38,539 nt of DNA from Streptomyces naganishii JCM 4654 (GTDB taxonomy: Bacteria; Actinomycetota; Actinomycetes; Streptomycetales; Streptomycetaceae): the NCBI RefSeq assembly GCF_014650575.1, contig NZ_BMVF01000034.1:1-38539 (forward strand), read 5' to 3'. The notes below the pieces were generated by a model that was not told the DNA's origin, searched no databases, and saw only the letters and a program-made list of their open reading frames with translations. Position 1 is the first letter of the stretch. Each line of letters starts with the position of its first letter. Made by a program: the position numbers and the translations under genes. Below, piece by piece: positions 20,519-30,230 of this stretch.

Positions 20519-23496
20519 CGACCGTCCCCCTTAGTCGTTCCTTGTGCTGTGCTGCCGTCCGGGGCGTGGTCGCCCTCGGCGTTCTCCTCACGGCCGCGCT
20601 GCCAGCCGCGCTGGAGCGAGGCCATGCGGCTGCGGACCTCGTCGGCGTCGCGTTCGACGGCCTCGGCGCGGTCCTCGGTGCGCCGCTGGGGAGCCTGTTT
20701 CAGTTGCGGGGCCAGGTTCGCCTGCCGGACGCGACGGGGCAGCGGTCCCGCGCCCGCCCCGGGGCCGCCGGGCGCGGTGGCCCGGTTGCCGGGGATCCGG
20801 TCCAGCCCTGCCGGGGTGCCGGGCATCCGGCCGGCGTCTGCCCGGTCCCCGGGAGCCCCGTCCGTGGGTGCACGGTTGCCGGGGGCTCGGTCCATGGGTG
20901 CCGCGGCGCCGGAGGTTCGGTCCGTGGACGCCGGGTCGCCGGCCGCCAGGGCGGCGCGGCGGGTGCGCTGCGGGAGGGCCGGGGGCTGCTGCGGTCCTTC
21001 GCCCGCCGCCGGGGACACGGGTCCGCCGCGCCCGGCGCGCTCGGCCGAGGGCCGGCCGAGAGGCGTCTCGCCGCGACGGCGGGCCGGCAGCGGCACCGCG
21101 GGCCCCGCTTCGTCCGCCTTCGCGGAGGCTTTACCGTCCCCTGCGCCGCGACGGGAGCGGTGCTCGGCGACCGGGCGTCCGTGGGAGCTGACCAGCTTCG
21201 GTGTCCGGCGCCGGGGCAGGGAGAGCGGCAGGTCCGGTTCCTCGTCCCCGGCTTCCCCGGTCGCGCGGTCCGCCGCGCCGAGCAGGCCCGCGCCCGGACG
21301 GTGCTCGGCCAGGTGGTGGGTCGTCGCCTCGTCCGGCTGCGGCTGGGAGTCGTCGGGCAGCCGGCGTGGACGGAACAGGCCGCCGCGCTCGCTGTCCTCC
21401 TCCCCCAGGGCTCCCGGGAAGTTCTCGATGGCGTCCAGGTCGACCGGCGCCTCCAGTTCCACCGGGCCGTCCAGGAGGGAGGCCGGCAGTCCCGGCAGCG
21501 GGACGGGGGTTGCGGTGAGAGCGGACCTGCGGCTCTCCGCCCGCTCGGCGGCCTTCGCCGGGCGCTCGCGGTCCAGACGGAAGCCGACCCCGTTGGTGTC
21601 GGGCACGTCGTCGGTCAGCAGCGCGTCGGGGATGAACACCACGGCGGTGATGCCGCCGTAGGGCGAGGGCTGGAGGGAGACGCGGACGTTCTGCCGCTGG
21701 GCGAGCCGGCTGATGACGAACAGTCCGAGCCGGTCGGTGTCGGAGAGTTCGAACTCCGGGGTCTCCGCGAGCCGGAGGTTGGCGTCCAGCAGCGCCTCGG
21801 CGGCCATGCCGAGACCCCGGTCGTGGATCTCCAGGGTGAAGCCGTTGGCGACGCGCTCACCGAGGACCTGCACGGCGGTGTGCGGGGGCGAGAACACCGT
21901 GGCGTTCTCCAGGAGTTCGGCCACGAGATGGGTGAGGTCGGCGACGGCCGGCCCGGTGACGGCGACCCTGGGCAGCCGGCGGACCTCGATGCGCTCGTAG
22001 TCCTCGACCTCGGCGACGGCGGCGCGCACGACGTCCATCAGCTGCACGGGCCTGCGCCACTGCCGGGACGGCGCGGCGCCGGAGAGGATCACCAGGCCCT
22101 CGGCGTGCCGGCGCATACGGGTGGTGAGGTGATCGAGGCGGAAGAGGTCGGCGAGTTCCTCGGTGTCCTCGGTCCGGCGCTCCATGGCGTCGAGGAGGGT
22201 GAGCTGCTTGTGCAGCAGGACCTGGCTGCGGCGGGCGAGGTTGACGAAGACCTCGGAGACCCCGGCGCGGAGTTCGGCCTGTTTGACGGCGGCCTCGACG
22301 GCGGCGCGCTGAAGGGTGTTGAGGGCCTGGCCGACCTCGCCCATCTCGTTCTTGTCGTATTCCAGGCGCGGCACTTCGGTCTCCACGTCGACCTGCTCGC
22401 CGGCGGACAGGCGGCGCATCACGCTGGGAAGCCGGACTCCGGACGCCTCGTGGGCCTCCAGGCGCAGCTTCCTCAGGTCGCGGACGAGGCCGCGGCCGAT
22501 GCGCACGGACAGGAAGAGGGAGAACAGCACGGCGATCAGGCCGAGGACGCCCGCGACGGCCGCCTGGAGGATGACGTCCATGGCGACGGGCCGGACGCGG
22601 TCCTGATAGCGGTCGTTGGCCTGGTCGTCGAGGGTGGCGAGGTTGTCGAGGACGCCCGCGGCCGCGGTGTCCCAGCTCTTCGCGGTCACGTCGCGGGGTG
22701 TGCCGGTCCGGGTGGACGCCGCGGCCTGCTCGGCAGCGCGCAGCGGGGCGGTGGAGGCGTTCTGCCAGAAGCGTTCGTAGTGGCCGCGCTCGTCGCCGGG
22801 AAGGTACGGCAGGCTGATGCCGTACATCAGGGACCGCTGCGCCACGAGGTCGGAGACGTCACGGCTCTCCTCACGGGTGAGCCTGCCGACGACCAGCGAG
22901 GATCCCAGCAACGCGTCCTCGCGGGAGAGGAGTTCACGCGCCCGGGCGAGGTTGACCAGGGCGCGGTACTGCTCGTCGAGCTCGACGTCGTCGAAGACGT
23001 GGAGGTCGGCGAGCAGGGCGTAACAGGGGTCGACGAGGTGGTTGTAGAGGCCCAGTACCTGCATGCGGCCGGCGATGCCGTCCTCGACGCTGCGGCGCAG
23101 GGACCCGATGCCGTCGAAGGCGTCGAGCACGGCGGTGAGCCGTCCGCGGCTGTCCTCGTCCATCGCGTCGCGGACGTCGGCGTTGCGGGCGTTGCCGCGG
23201 ACCTTGGCGACGGCCTCGTCGGTGGCGGTCCGGCTGCGCCGCAGCGCGGCGAGCTGGTCGGAGGCGCGCGGGTCGGCGAGATAGACGAGGCTCTGGCGGC
23301 GCTCCTGCTGCAGCGCGCGCACGGCGTCCTCGGTCGGATAGGAGACCTTCTCCACCACGGCCGACGCGTTGAACAACTGAGTCGCCTGGCGTCCCGTGAT
23401 CACGGTGGCGAACGCCCAGATCGCCGTCAGTGACAGCAGCGGCACGAGAAGCAGCGCCACGATCTTCCGGCGGATGGACTTCCCGCGAAAGCGCAT
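20515..23496 (-). CDS. cvnA: Conservon sensor histidine kinase-like protein CvnA
   Basis: A 993-residue membrane protein. A first transmembrane helix (about residues 11-32, VALLLVPLLSLTAIWAFATVI) is followed by an extracytoplasmic nitrate/nitrite-sensing-like domain to about 310. A second helix (about 312-332), a HAMP-like linker and a HATPase_c domain come next (N box in LVAELLENATVFSPP near 525, G box in RGLGMAAEALL near 560). The last 330 residues are proline-, arginine- and acid-rich and probably disordered. CvnA proteins resemble kinases but signal with CvnB-D. The ATG at 23496 is chosen because it has GGGGGAGG just upstream and begins the basic stretch before helix 1. A hairpin (ACCCCC/GGGGGT, 23513-23531) precedes the ribosome site. 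First gene of the operon. Confidence 0.92.
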   Translation of the reverse strand: MRFRGKSIRRKIVALLLVPLLSLTAIWAFATVITGRQATQLFNASAVVEKVSYPTEDAVRALQQERRQSLVYLADPRASDQLAALRRSRTATDEAVAKVRGNARNADVRDAMDEDSRGRLTAVLDAFDGIGSLRRSVEDGIAGRMQVLGLYNHLVDPCYALLADLHVFDDVELDEQYRALVNLARARELLSREDALLGSSLVVGRLTREESRDVSDLVAQRSLMYGISLPYLPGDERGHYERFWQNASTAPLRAAEQAAASTRTGTPRDVTAKSWDTAAAGVLDNLATLDDQANDRYQDRVRPVAMDVILQAAVAGVLGLIAVLFSLFLSVRIGRGLVRDLRKLRLEAHEASGVRLPSVMRRLSAGEQVDVETEVPRLEYDKNEMGEVGQALNTLQRAAVEAAVKQAELRAGVSEVFVNLARRSQVLLHKQLTLLDAMERRTEDTEELADLFRLDHLTTRMRRHAEGLVILSGAAPSRQWRRPVQLMDVVRAAVAEVEDYERIEVRRLPRVAVTGPAVADLTHLVAELLENATVFSPPHTAVQVLGERVANGFTLEIHDRGLGMAAEALLDANLRLAETPEFELSDTDRLGLFVISRLAQRQNVRVSLQPSPYGGITAVVFIPDALLTDDVPDTNGVGFRLDRERPAKAAERAESRRSALTATPVPLPGLPASLLDGPVELEAPVDLDAIENFPGALGEEDSERGGLFRPRRLPDDSQPQPDEATTHHLAEHRPGAGLLGAADRATGEAGDEEPDLPLSLPRRRTPKLVSSHGRPVAEHRSRRGAGDGKASAKADEAGPAVPLPARRRGETPLGRPSAERAGRGGPVSPAAGEGPQQPPALPQRTRRAALAAGDPASTDRTSGAAAPMDRAPGNRAPTDGAPGDRADAGRMPGTPAGLDRIPGNRATAPGGPGAGAGPLPRRVRQANLAPQLKQAPQRRTEDRAEAVERDADEVRSRMASLQRGWQRGREENAEGDHAPDGSTAQGTTKGDGR

Positions 23497-23913
23497 GGCC
23501 TCCCCCAGCTCGACCCCCACCGGAAGGGGGTACACATGTGCGTCAACAAACGGCGCGAGCCTACTACCGACACACAGTTAACTCGAAGTGCCGTCCCATG
23601 GCCGAACTTGCGTGTCCACGACGAGAGATGGCGAGTTGTCCGGGCATTGCGGGAGATGACGGCCCAGGAAAGCGGTGACTGTGAGCAGGCGGAACGGGTA
23701 GGTGACCGTGGCCGGTTGGCCGATATTTTTCGCTGCCCGGGAATCTTCGGCGCGTCTTGTTCGTCCTTCTCCATGGGACATGGGGCGGAATGGGGCACTC
23801 GAGCCACGTCTCGCACCTGGGCGGCGTAAAACAGCGCAAGCCGGGCAGCCCAACTGGGGAGTGGGTTCTTCGGGGACCGGAGTGAGGTCTGCCGGCGTGG
23901 GGAGTGAGACGTG
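23497..23913. promoter_or_regulatory. Divergent intergenic region upstream of cvnA
   Basis: About 417 bp lie between cvnA (minus) and the small membrane protein gene (plus). Short open frames exist but lack ribosome sites and codon bias. It is less GC-rich than its surroundings, with GTTAAC at 23577-23582 and, on the minus strand, TAGTAG about 60 bp upstream of cvnA as a possible -10. A 6-bp hairpin at 23513-23531 lies in the cvnA leader. No clear operator was recognised. Confidence 0.4.
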
Positions 23914-24381
23914 ATGAGCACGGCGGAGCGGTACGGGACGCGTGAGCTTGCGGGGCGTTCGGACGCAGGTGAGGCTGCCGGGCAGTCCGGATACAGGCCG
24001 TTGTGGGTGGAGGAGCCCGCGCGGCGGCGGAGGCTGCCGGATCCGGTGCGCGATGCGGCGGTGCGCGCGGTGCTGATCATCGCGGTGACGCTGATACAGG
24101 CCGTGGTGGCGTTCCTGTGCACCATGGCGGGGTCGTGGCTGGCCTTCCCGATGGTCCTGAGCAGCGTGGTCAGCACCGTGGTGGCCACCTGGGGAGCTCT
24201 CGACGTCTGGGTCACCAGGCAGACGTGGAACCAGCGCAACGGCGTGGTGTCGGTCCCGAGCAGCACCGCCCGGGCCCTACGGCGCGAGCGTCGCCGGACC
24301 CGGCGGGAGGAGCGGGCGGCCGAGGGGAGGCAGGAGCGGATACGCCGGCACGGGAGTGCGGGGCAGCTGTCGCACCCGTAG
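23914..24381 (+). CDS. Small membrane protein of unknown function
   Basis: A 155-residue protein not matched to a named family. It has a hydrophilic N-terminus, then two adjacent hydrophobic segments (about residues 48-70 and 73-95, containing AVLIIAVTLIQAVVAFL and WLAFPMVLSSVVSTVVA), and a strongly basic tail (RRERRRTRREER) that should stay in the cytoplasm. The ATG at 23914 follows GGGGAG at nine bases; a GTG directly before it at 23911 would add one residue. It is divergent from cvnA, so a link to the conservon is possible, but only position supports it. Confidence 0.75.
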   Translation: MSTAERYGTRELAGRSDAGEAAGQSGYRPLWVEEPARRRRLPDPVRDAAVRAVLIIAVTLIQAVVAFLCTMAGSWLAFPMVLSSVVSTVVATWGALDVWVTRQTWNQRNGVVSVPSSTARALRRERRRTRREERAAEGRQERIRRHGSAGQLSHP

Positions 24382-24506
24382 TGCGGGGTGCGTCTCCCTC
24401 GTGGCGTCGGGGGCGTGTGGGCGCTGGGGTCGGTGGGCGGCTTCGGTAGCCTGGGTGTTTCGGAACGCGCATGCAGGCGCGTCCTGCGCAACAGGTGAGC
24501 TGAATC

Positions 24507-25340
24507 ATGACCCGCACGCACAAGAACCCCGGCCGCGGTGAGGAGTCCGCGCCGGACTCGGCGACGGCCCGGGGCAGGGTCGGCGCGGCCGGTGCGGTGC
24601 AGTCGGTGGACCGCGCCGTGAGCGTGCTGGAGATCCTCGCCCGGCACGGCGAGGCGGGCGTCACCGAGATCGCCGAGGAGCTGGGCGTCCACAAGTCCAC
24701 CGCGTTCCGGTTGCTCGGCGTGCTGGAGAACCGGGGGCTGGTGGCCCAGGCCAAGGACCGCGGCAAGTACTGCCTGGGGGCAGGCATACTGCGGCTGGCC
24801 GGGGCGGCCGCGGTGCGGCTGGAGATTTCGCAGGAAGGCGTGCCCGTCTGCCGCGAACTCGCCGACGAGCTCGGCGAGACGGTGAACCTCGCCGTCCTGG
24901 ACGAGGACGCGGCGGTCAACGTCATGCAGGCGCGCGGCACCGCGGCGGTGACCGCGCAGAACTGGCTGGGCAGACGCACCCCGCTGCACGCCACGTCCAG
25001 CGGGAAGGTGCTGCTCGCGCACCTGCCGCCGGCCCTGCGCGAAGGCCTGCTGGCCCGTCCCCTGGCCCGCTTCACCGAGCGCACGATCACCGGCGCGTCC
25101 GCGCTGCGTGCCGAGCTGGAGGCCGTGATCGAGCAGGGTTACGGAGTGACCGTCGAGGAGCTGGAACTGGGGCTCGCGGCCGTGGCCGCGCCGGTGCGGG
25201 CGCACGACGGCCAGGTCATCGCCGCGATCAGCGTGTCGGGTCCGGTGTACCGGCGGGGCGCCGACCGGTTGCCCGCGCTCGCGAAGCGGACCGTGGCGGC
25301 CGGCGCCGAGCTGTCCCGCCGCATGGGCTACGGCTTCTGA
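24507..25340 (+). CDS. IclR-family transcriptional regulator
   Basis: A 277-residue IclR regulator. After about 30 disordered residues comes the winged helix-turn-helix (about 32-95, with SVDRAVSVLEILARHGEAGV and ELGVHKSTAFRLLGVLE), then the effector-binding GAF-like domain (PLHATSSGKVLLAHLP, GYGVTVEELELGLAAVAAPV). The C-terminal part keeps the family pattern, so an organic-acid-type effector is expected. ATG at 24507 with GGTGAG upstream. An imperfect inverted repeat, GCAGG-CGCGT-CCTGC (24472-24486), lies just before the start and may be an autoregulatory site. Its target is unclear: it converges on the SMC-like operon and follows the small membrane protein gene. It is not the glycerol regulator GylR by its N-terminal sequence as I recall it. 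Confidence 0.9.
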   Translation: MTRTHKNPGRGEESAPDSATARGRVGAAGAVQSVDRAVSVLEILARHGEAGVTEIAEELGVHKSTAFRLLGVLENRGLVAQAKDRGKYCLGAGILRLAGAAAVRLEISQEGVPVCRELADELGETVNLAVLDEDAAVNVMQARGTAAVTAQNWLGRRTPLHATSSGKVLLAHLPPALREGLLARPLARFTERTITGASALRAELEAVIEQGYGVTVEELELGLAAVAAPVRAHDGQVIAAISVSGPVYRRGADRLPALAKRTVAAGAELSRRMGYGF

Positions 25341-25392
25341 CGCAGCCCTGCCGACGGGGCCCGGCGCGGTTCCCGCGGCCTTCCCGTGCGCC

Positions 25393-28300
25393 TCACGCCG
25401 GCCGTCTGAACATCCGGGTGGCCGTGATCTCGCTGCGCACGGCCTCCCCATCCGCGGCCTGCTGGGGCAGACCCGGCCTGAGGTGCTCCTCCACGCTGAT
25501 GTACTTCAGTCCCGCCCTGAGGTCGGCGTCGTTGCGCAGGCGGATGACCAGGGGGAACTCCGCGAGCGCGGTGGTGTCGAACAGGCCGGTGGTGTAGAGG
25601 AGCTGGACGCCGAGCGCGTCGGACACGGCCCGCTGGAGCTCCAGCAGATACGTGGCGTTGGCGCGGCCGATGGGGTTGTCCAGGAAGAGCGTGCCGGCGT
25701 GACGGTGCCGGTCGCGGCCGCGGTCGTTCGACCGGAGGGCCGCCATCGTGCAGTACAGGGCGATGGCCGCGGTGAGCAGCTGGCCGCCGGAGAACACGTC
25801 GCCCATCTGCCCCACGGGGACGCGTTCGGCGCGCAGCACGGCGTCGGGCTTGAGGATCTCCACGGCGACGCCCTTGGGCTGGAGGGCGGCGGCCACTCCG
25901 CGCAGCAGCAGGGACATGCCGTCGCGGCGCAGGTCGGAGTTCTTCCGCACGGCGGCCCGGGTCGCCTCGTCGATGACCTCTCCCAGCCGCTCGGTGAGCG
26001 TGGCCTGGTCGGGCTCCTCGAAGCGGATGCGCAGGAACTCCTGCCCCGACCACTCCCCGAGGCCCTCCGGCAGCCGGGACAGGCGCTGCGCGGACCTGAG
26101 CGTGGCGAGCGCCGACTCGACCAGGCCGCGCAGCCGGTCCACGATCGAGTCGCGGTTGCGCTCCAGCTGCTCCAGCTCGTCGGTGAGGACCCGCAGCCGG
26201 GGCGCGAAGGCGTCGGCCCACTTCTGGGCGTGCTCGGGCAGGGCGGCGGCGGGCAGTTCGCGGATCTGCTGCCGTGCGGGGGTGCGGACCTGCTCGTAGC
26301 GGGTGGAGTTGGCGTGCCGTACGAGGACGTCGCTCGCCTCGCGCACGGCGGCCTCGGCCGCGGACAGGTCGGCGGCGCAGCCGCGCAGCGAGCGGCGGGA
26401 CTCGGCGGCCGACTGCCGGGCCTCCTCGGGGCTGCCCGGGTAGGGCTCCGGCTCGTCCTGTTCCTCCTCGCTCGTGTGCTCGCGCAGCAGGTCGCGGAGC
26501 ATGGCCGCGATCTCCTCGAAGCCGCCTGCGGCGTCCTCGGCGGCGCGGTGGGACTCCAGCAGGTTCGCGTGCGCCTCGCGGGCCTGGGCGAGCGCCTCGG
26601 TGCGGGAGGCGAGTTCGGCGGTGGCGGTGCGCAGCAGGGCCTGGGCGTGCTCTGCGTCGCGCGGGACCAGTTCCCCGGGGAGCTCGGTGTGCGCCTCGCC
26701 GTCCTGCGGCGCGTGGCGTTCGGCCTCGCCGCGCAGCCGCCCGAGTTGCTCGCTGGCGGACGACATACGGGTCTCCAGGAGCTGCACCAGCTCCTCCGCT
26801 CGGGCGGCGGCGGCCTGCCGGGAGGGGCCGTCGGAGCCGTCCGGGGACTGCAGGAGCTGCTCGGCGCGGGTGCGGACCTTGTTGCTGAGCCGGTCGAGTT
26901 CGGCGCGGGCCGCGCTTTCGTCGCTCTCGGCGCGGGCCTGTTCGGCGCGCAGGTCGGCGCCGACGCCGACCTTCTCGTAGAGCTGGGAGGCCGCCCGGTA
27001 GGCCTCGCGGAGGGCGGGCAGGGACGTCTTGGGGGCGTCCTCGCCGGCCTCCGGCATGTCGTCGGGCGCGCCGGCGATCTCGGAGCGCTCGGCGCGCAGG
27101 GCGCGGGCGGTGCGGCGGGCGTCGTCGGCGGCGCGCTGGGCTGCGCGCCGGTCCTCGTCGGCGGCGCGTGCGCGGTCGAGGCAGGCCTGGGCGCGGGCCT
27201 CCGACTCGGCGGCCTCGTCGGCGAGTTCGCGCAGTCTGGCCTGCCAGCCGGCGCGCTCGCGCAGCCGGAAGGCGAGCCCGGCGAGGGCGTCCGCGGCGCG
27301 GCGGGCGCGCTGTGCGGCCTCCTGGCGCTCGTCGCGCACCCGGGCGGCCTCCGCGGCGGCCTCGTCGGCCTCCGCCCGCACGGTGCGGGCCTCGGCCAGC
27401 TCGGCCTCGCACTCCTCGGCGAAGGCGCGGGCGTCCCGGGCGGCCCCGGCCAGTTCGGTCAGGCGTCCGGCGGGACAGCCGGTGCGCCACGAGGCGAGGC
27501 GGGCCGCCAGCTCCCGGTCCTTGCCGAGCCGGGCGGCGAGCCGCCGGATCTCCTCGTCCCGCTCGGTGGCCCGCGCGCGCAGCGCCTGCCGCTCCTCGTC
27601 GGCGGCGTGCTCGTCGTGCATGGCGGGGTTCGGCGGTACGAGGAAGACGGCGCCGTCGGCGGTGCCGGCGGCCGGGGTGGGTGCGAGCAGCGCGGCGGCG
27701 GTGCCGACGGCGACCGCGGAGCGGGGCAGCAGGGCCGCGTCGGCGAGGGCCTCGCGCGCGCGGGCGTGGGTGTCCGGGTCAGTGATGATCACGCCGTCGA
27801 CCAGTTCGGGCCGGGCGGCCAGCACGCGCGCGTGGTCGGCGGGGTCGACGGCCTGGGCGAGGTAGCGCCAGCCGGGCAGCGCGGGGATGCCGTGCTCGCC
27901 GAGGAACTCCACGGTGGCCAGCACATCGGGACCGGGCGGAAGCAACCCGCCGTCGCCGAGCGCGCCGAGGATCCGGGCGTCGTCGGCGGCGGCCGTGCGC
28001 AGCTCGAACAGGTGGCGCTCGGCGCCGGAGACGGCCTCGTCGAGGAGCTCGCGCAGCTCGTCGGCGAACCGGTCCAGGTCCTCGGGGCCGAAGGCTCCCT
28101 GCGCGGGCGCGCGCGAGCCGTCCGCCGGAGTGCCGTCCGGGCCGCCCTCGCTCGCCTCGCCGTGCCGCGCGGGGCCGGACACGGAGTCGGCCCCGGGCCC
28201 GCCTTCCGCGCGGCCGCGCGACGCGGGGCTCCCGTCGTCGGTGTGGCCGTCCCCGTGGGCCTCGACGGACGTCCTGCCGCTGTCAGGGGTGCCGGGCGTG

Positions 28301-30207
28301 CCCGCCGCTGGGGCGGATTCGGTCCGCGGGCCCGGGACTCCGGGTCGCCCGGGCAGGGCGCGGCCCGGCAGGCCGAGCAGTTCCGCGAGCCGGTCCTCGG
28401 CCGCCAGGGACTCGGCGAGGCGCCGCTCGGCCTCCACGGCGCGCTCGGCCGCGTTCGCGGCGTCGGCGGCGCGGGCGGCCGTCAGTTCCGCGCGGGACTC
28501 GGCCGAAGCGGCCTCGCGCGCGTGCTCGGTGGCCCGGCGGGACGCCTCGCGGGCCTGGTCCCAGGCGGCGACGGCCGTCTTCTCGGCGTCGCTCGCGGCC
28601 AGGGCCGCGCGTGCGGGGTCGGCGTCGGGGGCGCTGTCGTCCAGCCAGCCCGCGCGCACCGCCTCGGCGGTCTCCTGCTCGACCTCGGTGAGGCGCTGGC
28701 GCAGGTGCCCCGCCTCGCTGCGGGCGCGCTGCGCCTCGGTGGCGGCGGCGGTCTGGTCCCGGTAGGCGGCCTCGCCGGCCTCCTGGAGCCGCGCGGACCG
28801 CTCCTCCTCCTGGTTGGCGAGGGCCTCGGCGCCGTCCGCGGCGGCGTGCAGGGCCCGTACGAGGTCCAGGGCGGCCTTGGCGCGGGCGGCGAGCGCCGGG
28901 GCCGCGTCGCGCTCGGCCTCCTGGATGGCGGCGGAGACGCGGGCCGCGCGGTCGGCGGCGGCGCGGTGGCGCAGTACGGCCTCGGCGGCCTGCCACGCGG
29001 AGTGCAGGGTGCGCGCGTCGGCGAGTTCGCGCTTCTGCGCGGCGGCGGACTTCTCGGCGGCGGCCAGTGCCAGGGAGGCGTGCCGGTAGGCGAGTTCGGC
29101 GGCGATCAGGGCGCTGCGCTCGCGGGCGCCCTCTGAGTGGGTGACGGCGTGGGCGGCGGCCGTGACGCGCTGGGCGAGTTCGGCCGCGCGCCCGCGCTCC
29201 TGGACGGAGCGCGCCGACAGCCTGCGGGCCAGGGTGCGGGTGCGGCGCTCTGCGCCGGCGTGGATGTCACGCGCGCGCGTGCGGGTGGCCGCGGCCTCGA
29301 CGATGCGGCCGAGCAGGTCGACGGAGCCCGCGGTGAAGTCGCGTTCGGCGATGAGCTCGGCGCGCCGGCCGAGCTTGTTGCCGAAGCCGCTGACCAGGTC
29401 GGCGAGGCCGTCGGTGTCGCGGGTGTCGGTGACGGCGCGCAGCAGCAGGTCGGTGAAGTCGGAGTCCTTCTTCACCGCGAACAGTCCGGCCGCCTCGCCC
29501 TCGTCGGCGTTCATCTCCCGCTGGTAGCGGAAGAGTTCGGGGTCGAGACCGAGGTCGCCCAGGTGCTCGATCCAGCGGTCGTGGATCTCCTCCCAGTGCA
29601 CTTCCAGGTGCGGGTAGGCCCTGCCCGCCTCGGTGAGCGCGTCCCGGAAGCCCTTCATGGTGCGGCGGCGTCCCTGCGCGCCCGACTGGCCCTCTGCGGG
29701 CGGTCGTACGGAGGTGGCCTCGGCGACGGGCAGGTTGTCGAGGGTGAGTCCGGGGCCGGGCCGGAAGGAGTACCAGGCCTCGGCGAACTTGCGCGGGTCG
29801 CTGGAGACCTGGCGGCCGCGCCACTCGCTGACCTTGCCGACGACCACGCACTCGCCGGTCTGCACGTGCTGCCACTCCAGGGCCACATGGCCGCAGTCGT
29901 CGGCGAGCAGGAACTTGCGCAGCACGCCGGAGCTGGCGCCGCCGAGGGTGTTGCGGTGGCCGGGCAGCATCACCGAGAAGATCAGCTTGAGCAGGACCGA
30001 CTTGCCGCCGCCGTTCTCCAGGAAGAGCACGCCCGCGGGTGCGGGCCGGCGCGGCGGGCCGACCGGCTCCTCCTCGAAGAACTCCGCCTGGGTGGGCGCG
30101 GGGTCGGGCACCGGCTCGCCCACGCCCCGCAGGTCCAGCACGGTGTCGGCGTAGCGCGCACCGGCCGGACCGATGGAGTAGAGGCGGACCCGGGACAGCT
30201 CGTACAT
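25393..30207 (-). CDS. Diverged SMC-like ATPase of a condensin-type operon
   Basis: A 1604-residue SMC/MukB-like protein. The N-terminal ATP-binding half carries Walker A in FLENGGGKSVLLK (K69). Long alanine-, glutamate- and arginine-rich coiled-coil stretches follow. A low-complexity Pro/Gly/Ser insert (about residues 620-700) sits just before a globular middle part that could be the hinge. The coil then returns, and the C-terminal head has the signature FSGGQLLTAA (1472-1476 for FSGGQ) and Walker B in TLFLDNPIGRAN (D1510). The residue after that aspartate is asparagine, where SMC proteins have the catalytic glutamate. It is the third gene after a kleisin-like and a KITE-like gene, the order of mksF-mksE-mksB and jetA-jetB-jetC. 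The ribosome site is weak. Function in chromosome organisation or plasmid/phage exclusion is inferred. Confidence 0.85.
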   Translation of the reverse strand: MYELSRVRLYSIGPAGARYADTVLDLRGVGEPVPDPAPTQAEFFEEEPVGPPRRPAPAGVLFLENGGGKSVLLKLIFSVMLPGHRNTLGGASSGVLRKFLLADDCGHVALEWQHVQTGECVVVGKVSEWRGRQVSSDPRKFAEAWYSFRPGPGLTLDNLPVAEATSVRPPAEGQSGAQGRRRTMKGFRDALTEAGRAYPHLEVHWEEIHDRWIEHLGDLGLDPELFRYQREMNADEGEAAGLFAVKKDSDFTDLLLRAVTDTRDTDGLADLVSGFGNKLGRRAELIAERDFTAGSVDLLGRIVEAAATRTRARDIHAGAERRTRTLARRLSARSVQERGRAAELAQRVTAAAHAVTHSEGARERSALIAAELAYRHASLALAAAEKSAAAQKRELADARTLHSAWQAAEAVLRHRAAADRAARVSAAIQEAERDAAPALAARAKAALDLVRALHAAADGAEALANQEEERSARLQEAGEAAYRDQTAAATEAQRARSEAGHLRQRLTEVEQETAEAVRAGWLDDSAPDADPARAALAASDAEKTAVAAWDQAREASRRATEHAREAASAESRAELTAARAADAANAAERAVEAERRLAESLAAEDRLAELLGLPGRALPGRPGVPGPRTESAPAAGTPGTPDSGRTSVEAHGDGHTDDGSPASRGRAEGGPGADSVSGPARHGEASEGGPDGTPADGSRAPAQGAFGPEDLDRFADELRELLDEAVSGAERHLFELRTAAADDARILGALGDGGLLPPGPDVLATVEFLGEHGIPALPGWRYLAQAVDPADHARVLAARPELVDGVIITDPDTHARAREALADAALLPRSAVAVGTAAALLAPTPAAGTADGAVFLVPPNPAMHDEHAADEERQALRARATERDEEIRRLAARLGKDRELAARLASWRTGCPAGRLTELAGAARDARAFAEECEAELAEARTVRAEADEAAAEAARVRDERQEAAQRARRAADALAGLAFRLRERAGWQARLRELADEAAESEARAQACLDRARAADEDRRAAQRAADDARRTARALRAERSEIAGAPDDMPEAGEDAPKTSLPALREAYRAASQLYEKVGVGADLRAEQARAESDESAARAELDRLSNKVRTRAEQLLQSPDGSDGPSRQAAAARAEELVQLLETRMSSASEQLGRLRGEAERHAPQDGEAHTELPGELVPRDAEHAQALLRTATAELASRTEALAQAREAHANLLESHRAAEDAAGGFEEIAAMLRDLLREHTSEEEQDEPEPYPGSPEEARQSAAESRRSLRGCAADLSAAEAAVREASDVLVRHANSTRYEQVRTPARQQIRELPAAALPEHAQKWADAFAPRLRVLTDELEQLERNRDSIVDRLRGLVESALATLRSAQRLSRLPEGLGEWSGQEFLRIRFEEPDQATLTERLGEVIDEATRAAVRKNSDLRRDGMSLLLRGVAAALQPKGVAVEILKPDAVLRAERVPVGQMGDVFSGGQLLTAAIALYCTMAALRSNDRGRDRHRHAGTLFLDNPIGRANATYLLELQRAVSDALGVQLLYTTGLFDTTALAEFPLVIRLRNDADLRAGLKYISVEEHLRPGLPQQAADGEAVRSEITATRMFRRPA

Positions 30208-30230
30208 GGCGGACTCTCGTCAGTCTTCTT

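Noticed and set aside
23564..23914. Short open frames on both strands in the gap upstream of cvnA (70-91 codons)
   Set aside because: No ribosome sites, unusual Cys/Trp/Pro composition and no codon bias; treated as non-coding.
24507..25340. IclR gene considered as gylR, the glycerol regulator
   Set aside because: GylR normally sits beside glpF-glpK. This gene is 9 kb from glpK with the conservon between, and its N-terminal sequence does not resemble GylR as I recall it.
25483..29136. Plus-strand open frame of about 1200 codons opposite the SMC-like gene
   Set aside because: Gly/Leu/Ala-rich antisense shadow with no motif. The opposite strand has Walker A, ABC signature and Walker B motifs.
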